Source: Imperialibacter sp965651695 (GTDB lineage Bacteria; Bacteroidota; Bacteroidia; Cytophagales; Cyclobacteriaceae). From it: a DNA stretch of 15,302 nt. The stretch covers positions 1 through 15,302 of the forward strand of contig CBFGTI010000131.1 in NCBI GenBank assembly GCA_965651695.1. The letters are read 5' to 3'. The translations under genes and the position numbers were made by a program. The notes under the pieces are model-generated. The model saw only the letters and a program-made list of their open reading frames with translations, was not told the origin of the DNA and did no database searches. This document shows positions 1 to 8,700 of the stretch, in pieces; position 1 is the stretch's first letter, and each line of letters opens with the position of its first letter.

Positions 1-552
1 TTTATCGGCACCATCATTTCCCTTTGCATGGACAAGCGTGGTGAGATAAAAAACCAGGTATACCTTACGCCGGACCGGGTAGAGCTGACTTTTGAACTGC
101 CGCTGTCAGAAATAGTGTTCGACTTTTTCGATAAGCTGAAGACAATTTCAAGAGGGTACGCATCGCTCGACTATGAGCTGATAGGCTACAGGCAGTCCAC
201 AATGGTAAAGCTCGACATCATGCTGAACGGCGAAAAAGTAGATGCGCTGTCGGCCATAGTGCACCGCGACAAAGCCTACGAATGGGGCCGCAAGCTGTGT
301 GAAAAGCTGAGAGAGCTATTGCCGCGGCAAATGTTCGAAATTGCCATCCAGGCAGCTATTGGTGTGAAGGTGATTGCCCGTGAGACTGTAAAGGCCATGC
401 GTAAAAACGTGTTGGCCAAGTGCTACGGTGGCGACATCAGCCGTAAGCGGAAGCTATTGGAAAAGCAGAAAAAAGGTAAAAAGCGAATGCGCCAGGTGGG
501 CAATGTGGAAATTCCGCAAGAGGCCTTTATGGCAGTGTTGAAAATCGACTAA
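1..552 (+). CDS. lepA: Elongation factor 4 (LepA), C-terminal part, 5' end outside window
   Basis: This is the 3' end of the gene for EF-4, a ribosome-bound translational GTPase that acts on stalled or mistranslocated ribosomes in the cytoplasm. The reading frame is open from base 1, so the ATG at 28 is an internal methionine (it falls in a LepA-like stretch reading CMDKRGE). About 183 residues are present, against roughly 600 for the whole protein. They cover the end of domain III, domain V and the LepA-specific C-terminal domain. The G domain lies upstream of the window. Diagnostic stretches are FELPLSEIVFDFFDKLK, the basic YGGDISRKRKLLEKQKKGKK segment, and the terminal GNVEIPQEAFMAVLK, which is near-invariant in LepA. 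folD begins 10 bp after the stop, suggesting co-transcription. The family assignment is very secure. Confidence 0.96.
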   Translation, partial: FIGTIISLCMDKRGEIKNQVYLTPDRVELTFELPLSEIVFDFFDKLKTISRGYASLDYELIGYRQSTMVKLDIMLNGEKVDALSAIVHRDKAYEWGRKLCEKLRELLPRQMFEIAIQAAIGVKVIARETVKAMRKNVLAKCYGGDISRKRKLLEKQKKGKKRMRQVGNVEIPQEAFMAVLKID

Positions 553-562
553 ACATAACAAA

Positions 563-1444
563 ATGCCTCAACTACTTGACGGTAAAAAGGTAGCGTCCGA
601 CATTAAAAGCGAAATTGCTGCAAGGGTACAAGAGTTAACTGCCCAGGGCAAGCGAGCCCCTCATTTGGCCATCATCATTGTAGGCGACGATGGTGCCAGC
701 CATACCTATGTAAATGGCAAAATTAAGGCTTGCAAAGAGGTGGGTTTCGACTTTACCCTGATGCATTTTGCAAAAACGATCTCCGAAGAAAAGCTGATAA
801 AACATGTGGGCCAGCTCAATGAGGATACTGACATCGACGGGTTTATCGTTCAACTGCCATTGCCCGAGCAAATCTCCGTTGAAAGGGTTACTGAGAGTAT
901 TTTGCCGGCCAAAGACGTAGACGGTTTTACCAACCAAAACTTTGGTAGCATTACATCGCAAACGCCTCTGCTGCTCCCGGCTACTCCGTTTGGAATAATG
1001 GAGTTGCTCAACAGGCATAATGTAGAAACAAAAGGAAAGCACTGCGTAATTGTAGGTGCGAGCCGGTTGGTGGGTGCCCCGCTGGGTATGTTAATGACGC
1101 ACCAGGGGCTGGCCACAGTTACCTTGTGCCATAAGTACACCGAAAACATCTCTCAATATACACAGCATGCCGACATACTCATTGTTGCGGTAGGTAAGCC
1201 CGGCTTGGTGACTGCCGGCATGGTAAAAGAAGGAGCAGTGGTGGTGGATGTAGGCACCACACGCATCGACGACAGCAGCAGAAAAACCGGGTTCAGGCTG
1301 GTGGGAGATGTAGACTACGAACCGGTGGCGGCTAAAGCCTCTTTTATAACCCCTGTTCCCGGAGGAGTGGGCCCCATGACGATCGCCTCGTTGCTGCTCA
1401 ATACCCTCAGGGCTTACGAAATGCGATTTGAACTCAGCCAGTAA
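563..1444 (+). CDS. folD: Bifunctional methylenetetrahydrofolate dehydrogenase / methenyltetrahydrofolate cyclohydrolase
   Basis: FolD interconverts 5,10-methylene-THF, 5,10-methenyl-THF and 10-formyl-THF in the cytoplasm, using NADP, and supplies one-carbon units for purine and formyl-methionine synthesis. The 293-residue length matches the family. Family motifs appear in order: the substrate-site helix with Tyr49 and Lys53 (SHTYVNGK), then FIVQLPLP with Gln97, KDVDGF with Asp120, and PATPFG. The Rossmann segment GKHCVIVGASRLVGAPLG is followed by AVGKPG and the C-terminal PVPGGVGPMTIASLL. The catalytic Tyr, Lys, Gln and Asp are all present, so the enzyme should be active. The ATG at 563 sits 10 bp after lepA and gives a normal N-terminus (PQLLDGKKVA). 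The coding end overlaps the likely TTG start of queE, so the two are probably translationally coupled. Confidence 0.97.
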   Translation: MPQLLDGKKVASDIKSEIAARVQELTAQGKRAPHLAIIIVGDDGASHTYVNGKIKACKEVGFDFTLMHFAKTISEEKLIKHVGQLNEDTDIDGFIVQLPLPEQISVERVTESILPAKDVDGFTNQNFGSITSQTPLLLPATPFGIMELLNRHNVETKGKHCVIVGASRLVGAPLGMLMTHQGLATVTLCHKYTENISQYTQHADILIVAVGKPGLVTAGMVKEGAVVVDVGTTRIDDSSRKTGFRLVGDVDYEPVAAKASFITPVPGGVGPMTIASLLLNTLRAYEMRFELSQ

Positions 1445-2060
1445 AACGATATCAGTTAAAGCAGATCGGCTGCCGCTAATGGAAGCCTTTTACACCCTGC
1501 AGGGCGAAGGGGCTTTTCAGGGGCATGCTGCTTATTTTATTCGGCTTGGCGGGTGCGATGTGGGCTGCCATTGGTGCGATGTGAAGGAAAGCTGGGAAGC
1601 GTCAGGCCACCCTGTGGTAAATGTTGCCTCAATTGCCAGCGAAGCTGCTTCATTTCCGGCGAGAATGGCCGTGGTAACCGGAGGCGAACCGCTGATGTAT
1701 GAGCTGGGCCCGCTGACCGATGAGCTAAAAAAGCACGACTTCCGCACCCATATCGAAACTTCCGGGGCTTATCCCTTGTCGGGCACATGGGATTGGATCT
1801 GTTTTTCGCCTAAAAAATTTAAAGAGCCCCTTCCCGAAGTGGCCGAAAAAGCGCATGAGCTTAAGGTGATAATTTATAATAAGTCAGATTTTGCCTGGGC
1901 CGAAAAAAACGCAGCGTTAGTTTCTACCAACTGTCGGCTATTTCTTCAGCCGGAGTGGTCGCAGCAGGAAAAAGTGCTGCCACTCATTATCGACTACATC
2001 AAACAAAACCCCCGGTGGCAGATATCGCTACAGGTGCATAAGTATATGAACATACCCTAA
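1428..2060 (+). CDS. queE: 7-carboxy-7-deazaguanine synthase (radical SAM)
   Basis: QueE is a radical SAM enzyme that contracts 6-carboxytetrahydropterin to 7-carboxy-7-deazaguanine, the second committed step towards preQ0 and tRNA queuosine. Visible signatures are FYTLQGEG near the N-terminus, the 4Fe-4S motif CX3CX2C (Cys43, Cys47, Cys50, in GGCDVGCHWCDVKESW), the SAM-binding VVTGGEP (residues 82-88), THIETSG, and the C-terminal LQVHKYMNIP typical of this Bacteroidota subgroup. The start is uncertain. A TTG at 1428 overlaps folD by 17 bp and gives 210 residues. The first in-frame ATG (1479) would leave only three residues before FYTLQGEG. I favour TTG because relatives, as I recall them, carry a longer leader. 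No other queuosine gene is in the window. Function is secure; the exact start is not. Confidence 0.93.
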   Translation: MNSASKTISVKADRLPLMEAFYTLQGEGAFQGHAAYFIRLGGCDVGCHWCDVKESWEASGHPVVNVASIASEAASFPARMAVVTGGEPLMYELGPLTDELKKHDFRTHIETSGAYPLSGTWDWICFSPKKFKEPLPEVAEKAHELKVIIYNKSDFAWAEKNAALVSTNCRLFLQPEWSQQEKVLPLIIDYIKQNPRWQISLQVHKYMNIP

Positions 2061-2100
2061 CAATGCCTGCCGTTGTCCGCTGAAATCCTAAAGGCAACCC

Positions 2101-2787
2101 TCAGATCTCAATAAACACCCTCCAGTGACCTTCTCTGTAAATCTCGAAATTCAGTTCGCAGTCGAGCTGGTAAGAGTTGAGTTGGCTTGGAGCCGTAAAG
2201 TTGATAATTGCATTGGTGAGCGGATACACCACCCTTGTAAAGGCCCGGAGTGCGGGCGAATTTTCGAATAAAGGCGCCTGGTCTGCCGAAGCCTGAAACT
2301 GGCCCACGCCAATAGGCAGGCCATTTCTCTGTATAAGAATTTCTACCTGGTTTGGCGTGTCGGCCATGTGTACAAACCGGGTGCGCATGATGTTTCTTTT
2401 GCTGCCTACGCTATAAGCTGTCCTGTATTTTCCGATATATTTATCCTTCTCCCAGTATCCGGTTACCACGCTATCGCCTTGGCCCAATCGTCTGATCAAC
2501 AACTCGCCTTTTCCGTCTTTAAGGCCACCTCTAAAGTCCCCTTTGTACACATTTCCGTTGGCCCAGGTGTAAGTGCCGGCGCCGTCGGGCCAGCCTTTTT
2601 TAAATGATCCCTCGTAGGTGTGCGATCCGTAGGCCTTCCCAATTCCATGGGCCAGCCCCTTTTTGCACTCGCCGTCATATTCCAGCGCCAGTGTTTCCAT
2701 TAAAACTTCGCAGCTTTCCTGTCCGGGTTTGTCGATGTTCAGCAACAACATAAGACCGAACATGAGGAGAGATAAAAATGAGTTCAT
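2101..2787 (-). CDS. Exported MORN-repeat protein, copy A
   Basis: This 228-residue protein begins with a hydrophobic segment (about residues 3-17) that looks like a signal peptide or membrane anchor. Residues 36-96 hold MORN-type repeats, pattern YxGxFKKGxPDGxGxYxW followed by NGNxYKGDFxxGxxDGxGEL. The C-terminal half (about 115-228) is not a fold I recognise and ends in DCELNFEIYREGHWRVFIEI. MORN repeats form an elongated beta sheet; in bacteria their role is mostly unknown. Three cysteines match the neighbouring paralogue: Cys26, Cys41 (in CKKG) and the one in CEL near the end. If exported, these could form a disulfide. There is no lipobox, so a lipoprotein is unlikely. The gene is convergent with queE (40 bp between stops) and 139 bp downstream of copy B. 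Function is unknown. Confidence 0.8.
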   Translation of the reverse strand: MNSFLSLLMFGLMLLLNIDKPGQESCEVLMETLALEYDGECKKGLAHGIGKAYGSHTYEGSFKKGWPDGAGTYTWANGNVYKGDFRGGLKDGKGELLIRRLGQGDSVVTGYWEKDKYIGKYRTAYSVGSKRNIMRTRFVHMADTPNQVEILIQRNGLPIGVGQFQASADQAPLFENSPALRAFTRVVYPLTNAIINFTAPSQLNSYQLDCELNFEIYREGHWRVFIEI

Positions 2788-2926
2788 CGGAAGAAAATTT
2801 TTGTTAAAGTTGCCACATCAACTATCTGTTCAAACTTCAGCGCTTTTTGCAGCCATCCCATCTAATGCATTTTTTATAGAACATGCTATCTCGCCGATAC
2901 ACTTACTTCGCCCCAAAATCATTTCG

Positions 2927-3613
2927 TCATTCAATTTCTACGGTTACTATCCACCGCCCTTTTTCAAAAATATCAAAAGCCAACTCGCATTCCCTAACTA
3001 ATACGCCGGAAGCACCCTGGCTTCTAAATTGCAGGTTCGCACCCATAAACGGATACTCGACCTTTCTTAAAACTGATGTATCAAATTCAGACGCAGGCTT
3101 AATTCCCTGATCATTCGTTAAACGGATGCCGTCGGCAACTACCGGTTTTTTATCCTGCTGAAAGACGATATAAATCTCGGTGCCGTTGTCGGTTTTCTTC
3201 TCGAAGCTCACATTTTTGATATTGGTAGAAGACCGCACCTTCCATGCCACACTTGATACGCCGATATAAACGTCTTTTGTCCAGTAGCCGGCCACCAGGC
3301 TGTCTTTTTCTCCATTTCGTTTTATTACCAGCTCGCCATAGCCCTGACGCTTTCCCTTTTCGAAATCGCCGGAGTAGTAATTGCCGTTTTTCCAGATGTA
3401 CCGCCCCATTCCATCCGGATACCCTTTTTTAAATTCACCAGTGTACACGTCGGTTCCGCGGGCTGTTCCGGAGCCTTCTGCAAGCCCTTTTTTGCAGTCG
3501 CCGTCGTAGCTCCCCGAAATCTGCTCAACGAGCACTTTGCACTGTGGGTCGTTAGCTTCGGGGTAAGTCAGCCACGAAAAATTTGCGAGGTATAAAAGAA
3601 GCAGTAGTGTCAT
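2927..3613 (-). CDS. Exported MORN-repeat protein, copy B
   Basis: This is a paralogue of the adjacent - strand gene, also 228 residues, and alignable over nearly the whole length. It has a signal-like N-terminus (MTLLLLLYLANFSWLTY), then Cys25, a YDGDCKKGLAEG segment with Cys40, MORN repeats at about residues 36-95 (YTGEFKKGYPDGMGRYIW, then NGNYYSGDFEKG), and the shared DSxVxGYWxKDxYIG stretch. An unrecognised C-terminal half follows, ending in CELAFDIFEKGRWIVTVEIE. The C-terminal halves differ more than the repeats but keep the CELxFxI...GxWxVxxEI signature, so this looks like an older tandem duplication with both copies intact. It is divergent from the OmpA-like gene, with 89 bp between the starts, and a TAnnTTTG promoter element lies upstream. 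The product is probably periplasmic or surface-located. I cannot assign a molecular function. Confidence 0.8.
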   Translation of the reverse strand: MTLLLLLYLANFSWLTYPEANDPQCKVLVEQISGSYDGDCKKGLAEGSGTARGTDVYTGEFKKGYPDGMGRYIWKNGNYYSGDFEKGKRQGYGELVIKRNGEKDSLVAGYWTKDVYIGVSSVAWKVRSSTNIKNVSFEKKTDNGTEIYIVFQQDKKPVVADGIRLTNDQGIKPASEFDTSVLRKVEYPFMGANLQFRSQGASGVLVRECELAFDIFEKGRWIVTVEIE

Positions 3614-3632
3614 TGTATGCTAGCTCAATTTG

Positions 3633-3640
3633 CAAATCTA
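3633..3640 (-). promoter_or_regulatory. Candidate -7 promoter element for MORN copy B
   Basis: Read on the - strand, the sequence is TAGATTTG, an exact match to the Bacteroidota -7 consensus TAnnTTTG, 19 bases upstream of the ATG of MORN copy B. No convincing TTTG -33 partner lies 19-21 bp further upstream, so this is only a candidate. On the opposite strand of the same 89-bp divergent spacer I see no good element for the OmpA-like gene. Confidence 0.35.
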
Positions 3641-3702
3641 CGTTTTCCTCAGTTAAGTAGATTATTCGCCGGTATAAAGATGAGTTTTTCTATTTTAGTA
3701 AA

Positions 3703-5628
3703 ATGGTAGTGAGGTTTTTGATCGTTTTCGTCCTTTTTATCTCGGCAGGGCCCATGGTAAGCGGTCAGGGAAGCTATAGCATTAGCGACAAAAAGGCGAT
3801 TAAGTTTTACGAAGAGTCGGCCGTGCTGCTTCGGGAAAGAAACTTTGATGCCGCCGTTGAGGTACTTCAGAAGGCACTTCTAAGGGCTCCCGATTTCGTT
3901 GAGGCGCATCTGAGGCTTGCCGGCACGTACAAGCTCATTTTAAAAAACGAACTAGCCGAAAATCATTACAGGCAGGCTATTGAAGCCGACCCAAACAACA
4001 GTAAAAATCTGGATGCCTATTTTGCCCTGGGGCAGTTACTTTTCGAGCAAGGCAACTATACCGAAGCAGAGAAGCACCTTAAGAAGTATGCGGCAGCCCG
4101 GCCGCCGAACCAGGGCAAGGTGAACATCGCTATTGACTTGCTCGCTCAGATCGATTACGCTTTTAAACTCATGGAGGATCCGCTGCCTTTCGATCCGCAG
4201 CCGCTACCCGCACCACTCAACCAGTTTGCTATGCAGTATTTTCCCGTGCTCACTGCCGACGGTAAACAAATATTTTTTACGGTTAGAAAAGGTAACAGCA
4301 GCGCCCACGACGAAGATGTATACACCAGCGTGAAAGATGCAGAGGGCAATTGGTCTGCTCCGGTTTCAATTTCAAACAGTATCAATACCCCGCGAAACGA
4401 AGGCACGTGTACAATTTCGGCAGATGGCAAAACACTGATCTTTACCTCGTGCCAGGCGCCGGATAGCTTCGGTAGCTGCGACCTGTACGAAGTAAAGCGG
4501 ACGGGCGACGCCTGGGGAATGCCCAAAAACATGGGTCAACCCATTAACACACCCGGGTGGGAGTCGCAACCATCGCTCTCAGCCGATGGAAGAATGCTCT
4601 ATTTTGTCAGCGACCGTAAGGGCGGGCAGGGCAGGAGGGATATATGGGTGAGCCGGCTTTCGCCGCGGGGCAATTGGCTTAGCCCTGAAAATCTCGGTCC
4701 TGTGATTAACACTGCCAACGACGACCTCTCTCCTTTTATACATGTAAACGGTCAGTCGCTGTATTTCTCATCCAGCGGTCATTTGGGTGTGGGCAAGTTC
4801 GACCTGTTTCTGAGCGAACTAACCGAGCAGCAATGGTCGGAGCCCAAAAATCTCGGTTACCCCATCAATACGCCGGACGACCAGGTTTCGCTTGTAATTA
4901 CTGCCGATGGCACCACAGCCTATTATGCGCATGAAGTATTGCAACCCGATGGCAACTACGTCAGCACGCTTTACTCCTTTGTTGTGCCGGAGGAAGTTAG
5001 GGTGCGAAACAAAAGCAATTTTCTCACGGGCAGAGTACTCGACAAAGAAACACACAAGCCACTCGCGGCCTCCATCGAGATGTTTGATATCAATAATGCC
5101 GATCTGAATTACAAGGTAAAGTCCGATGAGGCCGACGGGCGTTATTTTATAGTACTCACGGAAGGGAAGGAGTATTCGATATACGTTTCGAGAAAAGGAT
5201 ATTTGTTCGAGAACCTCACCTATAACTATATAGAAAAGAAATCGCGCGAACCCGAGGTGCTCGACATCTATTTAACGCCCATTAAGTCGGGCGCCAGCTC
5301 TGTGCTTAAAAACATTTTTTTTGATGTAGACCAGTATACCCTCAAAGAAAAGTCGAAAACTGAATTGGCAGAGATTGTTAGATTCCTCAAAGAGAACGAG
5401 AGCATCAGTGTTGAAATAGCCGGCCATACCGATAATACCGGTAGCGACCTTCACAATACCGAACTGTCAACAAATCGTGCGAGGTCTGTTTATGATTTTT
5501 TAGTGAAGGCGGGTATTGCAAAGGAAAGATTACAGTACCAAGGGTATGGTTCGAAACAGCCAAAAGCACCCAACGATTCTGAGGCAAACAGGCAACTAAA
5601 CCGAAGGATTGAATTTAAAGTTCTGTGA
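3703..5628 (+). CDS. PorE-like envelope protein: TPR, PD40 propeller, regulatory-like domain and OmpA domain
   Basis: This 641-residue exported protein has a signal peptide (about residues 1-22, cut near VSG|QGS; no cysteine, so not a lipoprotein). About three TPRs follow (roughly 31-136). Five PD40/WD40-like blades form a propeller; their core motifs (SADGK-like, then a YF/IF strand) start near 180, 236, 290, 344 and 396, with recurring NLG..INTP linkers. A carboxypeptidase-regulatory-like beta domain spans about 441-526, and an OmpA_C domain spans about 537-641. The OmpA domain keeps the peptidoglycan-binding Asp577 (GHTDNTG) and Arg592 (TNRARSVYDFL), spaced 15 residues as in OmpA. Domain order matches PorE of the type IX secretion system, but Bacteroidota carry several paralogues with this layout. 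The probable location is the periplasm, anchored to peptidoglycan. The next gene encodes a T9SS cargo, consistent with a secretion or envelope role. Its exact role remains an inference. Confidence 0.85.
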   Translation: MVVRFLIVFVLFISAGPMVSGQGSYSISDKKAIKFYEESAVLLRERNFDAAVEVLQKALLRAPDFVEAHLRLAGTYKLILKNELAENHYRQAIEADPNNSKNLDAYFALGQLLFEQGNYTEAEKHLKKYAAARPPNQGKVNIAIDLLAQIDYAFKLMEDPLPFDPQPLPAPLNQFAMQYFPVLTADGKQIFFTVRKGNSSAHDEDVYTSVKDAEGNWSAPVSISNSINTPRNEGTCTISADGKTLIFTSCQAPDSFGSCDLYEVKRTGDAWGMPKNMGQPINTPGWESQPSLSADGRMLYFVSDRKGGQGRRDIWVSRLSPRGNWLSPENLGPVINTANDDLSPFIHVNGQSLYFSSSGHLGVGKFDLFLSELTEQQWSEPKNLGYPINTPDDQVSLVITADGTTAYYAHEVLQPDGNYVSTLYSFVVPEEVRVRNKSNFLTGRVLDKETHKPLAASIEMFDINNADLNYKVKSDEADGRYFIVLTEGKEYSIYVSRKGYLFENLTYNYIEKKSREPEVLDIYLTPIKSGASSVLKNIFFDVDQYTLKEKSKTELAEIVRFLKENESISVEIAGHTDNTGSDLHNTELSTNRARSVYDFLVKAGIAKERLQYQGYGSKQPKAPNDSEANRQLNRRIEFKVL

Positions 5629-5676
5629 TTAATAGTGTTGACTGGCTTTTTTGGTGTTTTATGCACGAGTCGACCG

Positions 5677-5684
5677 TAACTTTG
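5677..5684 (+). promoter_or_regulatory. Candidate -7 promoter element upstream of the secreted propeller gene
   Basis: TAACTTTG is an exact match to TAnnTTTG, 26 bases before the ATG at 5711. The best upstream TTTG (5650-5653) is 23 bp away, slightly longer than the usual 19-21 bp, so the pair is imperfect. A purine-rich GGGAGGAAGGG (5693-5703) sits 7 bases before the ATG and resembles a Shine-Dalgarno sequence, which is uncommon in this phylum. Together they favour the ATG at 5711 over the TTG at 5651, and they suggest this gene can be transcribed independently of the OmpA-like gene. Confidence 0.45.
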
Positions 5685-5710
5685 TAAACTTTGGGAGGAA
5701 GGGAAATTCT

Positions 5711-8700
5711 ATGAAGAGAGTGCTTTTGCTTTTTTTGACGGTAGTAGCCGGAATTTGGCTTCACAGCTTGCATCGGCCTGGGTCGCGGCAGGCCGTTGTA
5801 AATCCCGAAGGGATGAGTGCGGCTGCGAGCGTACCGGCAAAGGAACCGGAAAAAGAGGAAAAGCAGGATGGTTACTCGAGATTTGCGGAGTTTCACAGGC
5901 TACTACGCACCCCCGACGGGCAAAGTACGCCCGGGTATTCGCCCAATTATCTGCTAAAGGAGCTTGAAAAAACAACCAGTTACTCTTACCGCCAGCGGAC
6001 GCTGGCCACCACTCTCGAATGGAAGTCGCGAGGACCGGGAAACATTCCTGGGCGCACGAGATCGCTGCTGGTGTTGCCCAATGACCCGTCGGGCAACACA
6101 TGGCTGGCCGGCTCTGTAGGAGGTGGTATATGGAAAACGACAGACGCAGGCGCCAGCTGGCACAACATCACACCGGATTTGCCTAACCTCGCCATTTCCA
6201 CTATGGCACTGTGTACCTCTACACCGTCAGTTATTTATGCGGGCACCGGCGAGGCCTTCGGAAACCTCGACGGAATTGCCGGTGCCGGAATATTTAAGTC
6301 TTCAGATGGCGGACTTACATGGCATCAGCTTGCCGCTACCGTGTCCGACAATTCATTTGCCGCGGTAAACCGGATAATCGTAGACCCGGCCAACCCCGAT
6401 GTGGTTGTTGCTTGTGCAAACACCTCTACAGGAATTTTCGAAAATGGCACTTCGGGCATTTTCAGGAGCGAAGATGGCGGGCTAAGCTGGACAAAGGTGT
6501 ATGCTTCCGGCCCTTTTGTGCAGCAGGTAATAGCCGCACCTAACGATTTTTTGGTTCAATATGCTGCTGTGTACGGTGGGGGCGTTCTGAAGTCAACGGA
6601 TGGAGGCAAATCGTGGGCACCTGTTTCAGGCAGGATAAAAGCCGGCGGCAGAATTGAGCTGGCAGTATCCGGCGCGGATGCGGCAAAGGTAGCAGCCTCG
6701 GTGGTTGGGAGCGCAAGTGGGCAGGCAGGTGCCGATCTGTACCTTTCTACTGACGGCGGTACTTCGTGGGCCTTTGTAGCCGAACAGAATGACGAAAATT
6801 TTGATTTCCTGGGTCAGGGCGACTACGACAATGCCATTATGTTCAGCCCCATCGACGACAACATCATCTATGTAGGGGGTGTTAACATATTTAAATTCAC
6901 GGTAGATCAGCAAAACCCCTCATTGCTCAAAACATTGAATGCTTTCGATAAGGTAGGTACATCTACTTTTATTGATTTCGTCACGTTTACCGGTAACGCC
7001 TTGCCGGGCCTTGAGCTTGGCAGTCTTTCGGCTAATGAGTTGGTAGATGTTGAAATCAGGTTCGGCCCAGGGGTGGAGCAAAAGGCGGCCCGCTTTACGG
7101 TAAACAAGCAGGGGGCGGGGGTTCCGGCCAGCGACTATGAGTTTAGAAACTATGTTACCGTTCCTTTTCAGGCCTGGGATGTAACCAACAACCGGCAGTT
7201 GATGGTGTCGTTTCGCGACCAGCAGGAGAACGGCGCCTTTAATCTTATCGCGCTCAACACCGATGGCGAGGGAGCTACCCACAGCCGGGAGTATATTTTT
7301 GTGCATCTGGTTGGCTACGCAGAGGAGGTAGATGAGAATATCGCGACAAATGGTGGACACGAGTACGAAATGCTGATGAACTTTTGGCCTGTACTGGCTG
7401 AAGGCGGAGCCTGGAACTCACAGAGCCTACCGGAATCTAAGTTGGCTGTGTCCTTTGGTTCAATGGCGAAGTGGAGGAGGTCGGTTGAAGTAGTGGCAGA
7501 CGGCTACGGCGAATTCACAAAATATGCGGGTAACGCCGTCATTAATCCTACCGGCTCTATTCATGTCGATCACCATGTTTTACTTCCAAATAGTGTTTCT
7601 CCCCAGGATTCCACTTTTCGGCTACTGGCAGCAAATGATGGCGGAGTCTACTACTCAGTAAAAAGTAAAAATCCCGGAGCCACGCATGGCGATTGGACTT
7701 TTGCTGGCACAGGCATGGTCACAGGGCAATATTATGGTGTAGGTAAGCGCCCCGGAAGGGAACAGTATATTGGCGGGCTGCAGGACAACTCTACCAGCAT
7801 ATCAGCCGAAAACGAATCGGCAGCAAGCAATTCCACCTACAGAAGTGTGATTGGCGGAGACGGCTTTGATGTAATCTGGAACAACGCAGAGGAAAACCAG
7901 GTAATTGGCTCGGCACAGTTCAACTATCTCATGCGCTCCGAAAACTACGGAGTCGACTGGCAGTTGTCCGTAGCAGGTCTGCCTTTTGATGAGGCCGAAG
8001 AAAAATTTCCCTTTTTCTCAAGGCTCGCAAATTCACGTAGTGCGCCCGAGATATTATTCACCGTGGGTACCGACGGTGTATACCGCTCGATTGACTTTGG
8101 AAAAAACTGGAAACTGTGCAAGGTGGCCGCCGACTGGTCGTACCGCGGGTCTTTCACCAATGTCGAAGTCTCAAAAGCCAATCCTGAAATTGTATGGGCC
8201 GGAGGAGCAATGTCTGGTGCGCAAACCCTCCAGGTATCCACCAACAGAGGGGACACCTTTTTAAAAACCAGCAACTACGAAGGGGCATCCGGGCTGCAAG
8301 GGGTCGTTACTAGTATCGCATCTCATCCGGTGGAAGACAGTACAGCATTTGCTCTTTTTTCTTTCAAAGGGCTACCAAAAATTGTACGCACCAAAGACCT
8401 GGGCCGTACGTGGGTCGATATTTCCGGATTTGAATCCGCTGGGGGTGAGGCAACCGGCTTTCCCGATGTGGCAGTGTATTCTCTGCTGGTCTTGCCAAAC
8501 GACCCGTCCGTAATTTGGGCCGGTACCGAAATTGGTATTTACGAATCAGCCAACGACGGTCAGTCGTGGACACGTTTGCCGGGGTTTCCTGCCGTGGCGG
8601 TTTGGCAAATGAAAGTGGTAGACGATGAAGTGGTGGTAGCTACACATGGCAGGGGGATCTACACGGCAAAGCTGGAAAATGTGCCGGAAACTGTGCTGGC

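Noticed and set aside
28..30. ATG at 28 as the start of a short independent gene
   Set aside because: The frame is open upstream to base 1 and codes for continuous LepA sequence, so this is an internal methionine of a gene cut by the window edge.
1042..1110. FolD has GASRLVGAP where many FolD proteins read GRSNIVGKP, and Ala in PATPFG instead of Cys
   Set aside because: As I recall it, E. coli FolD also has GAS in this loop, and the Cys of the TP-G motif varies between lineages. All catalytic residues are present, so this is normal variation.
635..1149. Long - strand reading frames inside folD, and similar antisense frames inside the propeller and SusC genes
   Set aside because: They lie fully opposite well-supported genes, show no domain or signal, and are expected shadows of coding sequence.
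2064..2096. TGCCT / AGGCA inverted repeat between the convergent queE and MORN copy A genes as a bidirectional terminator
   Set aside because: The stem is only 5 bp with a loop of more than 20 bases and no T-tract, so it is not distinguishable from chance.
3691..3698. TATTTTAG as a -7 element for the OmpA-like gene
   Set aside because: It has one mismatch to TAnnTTTG, no TTTG partner at the right distance, and lies so close to the ATG that the transcript would be leaderless.
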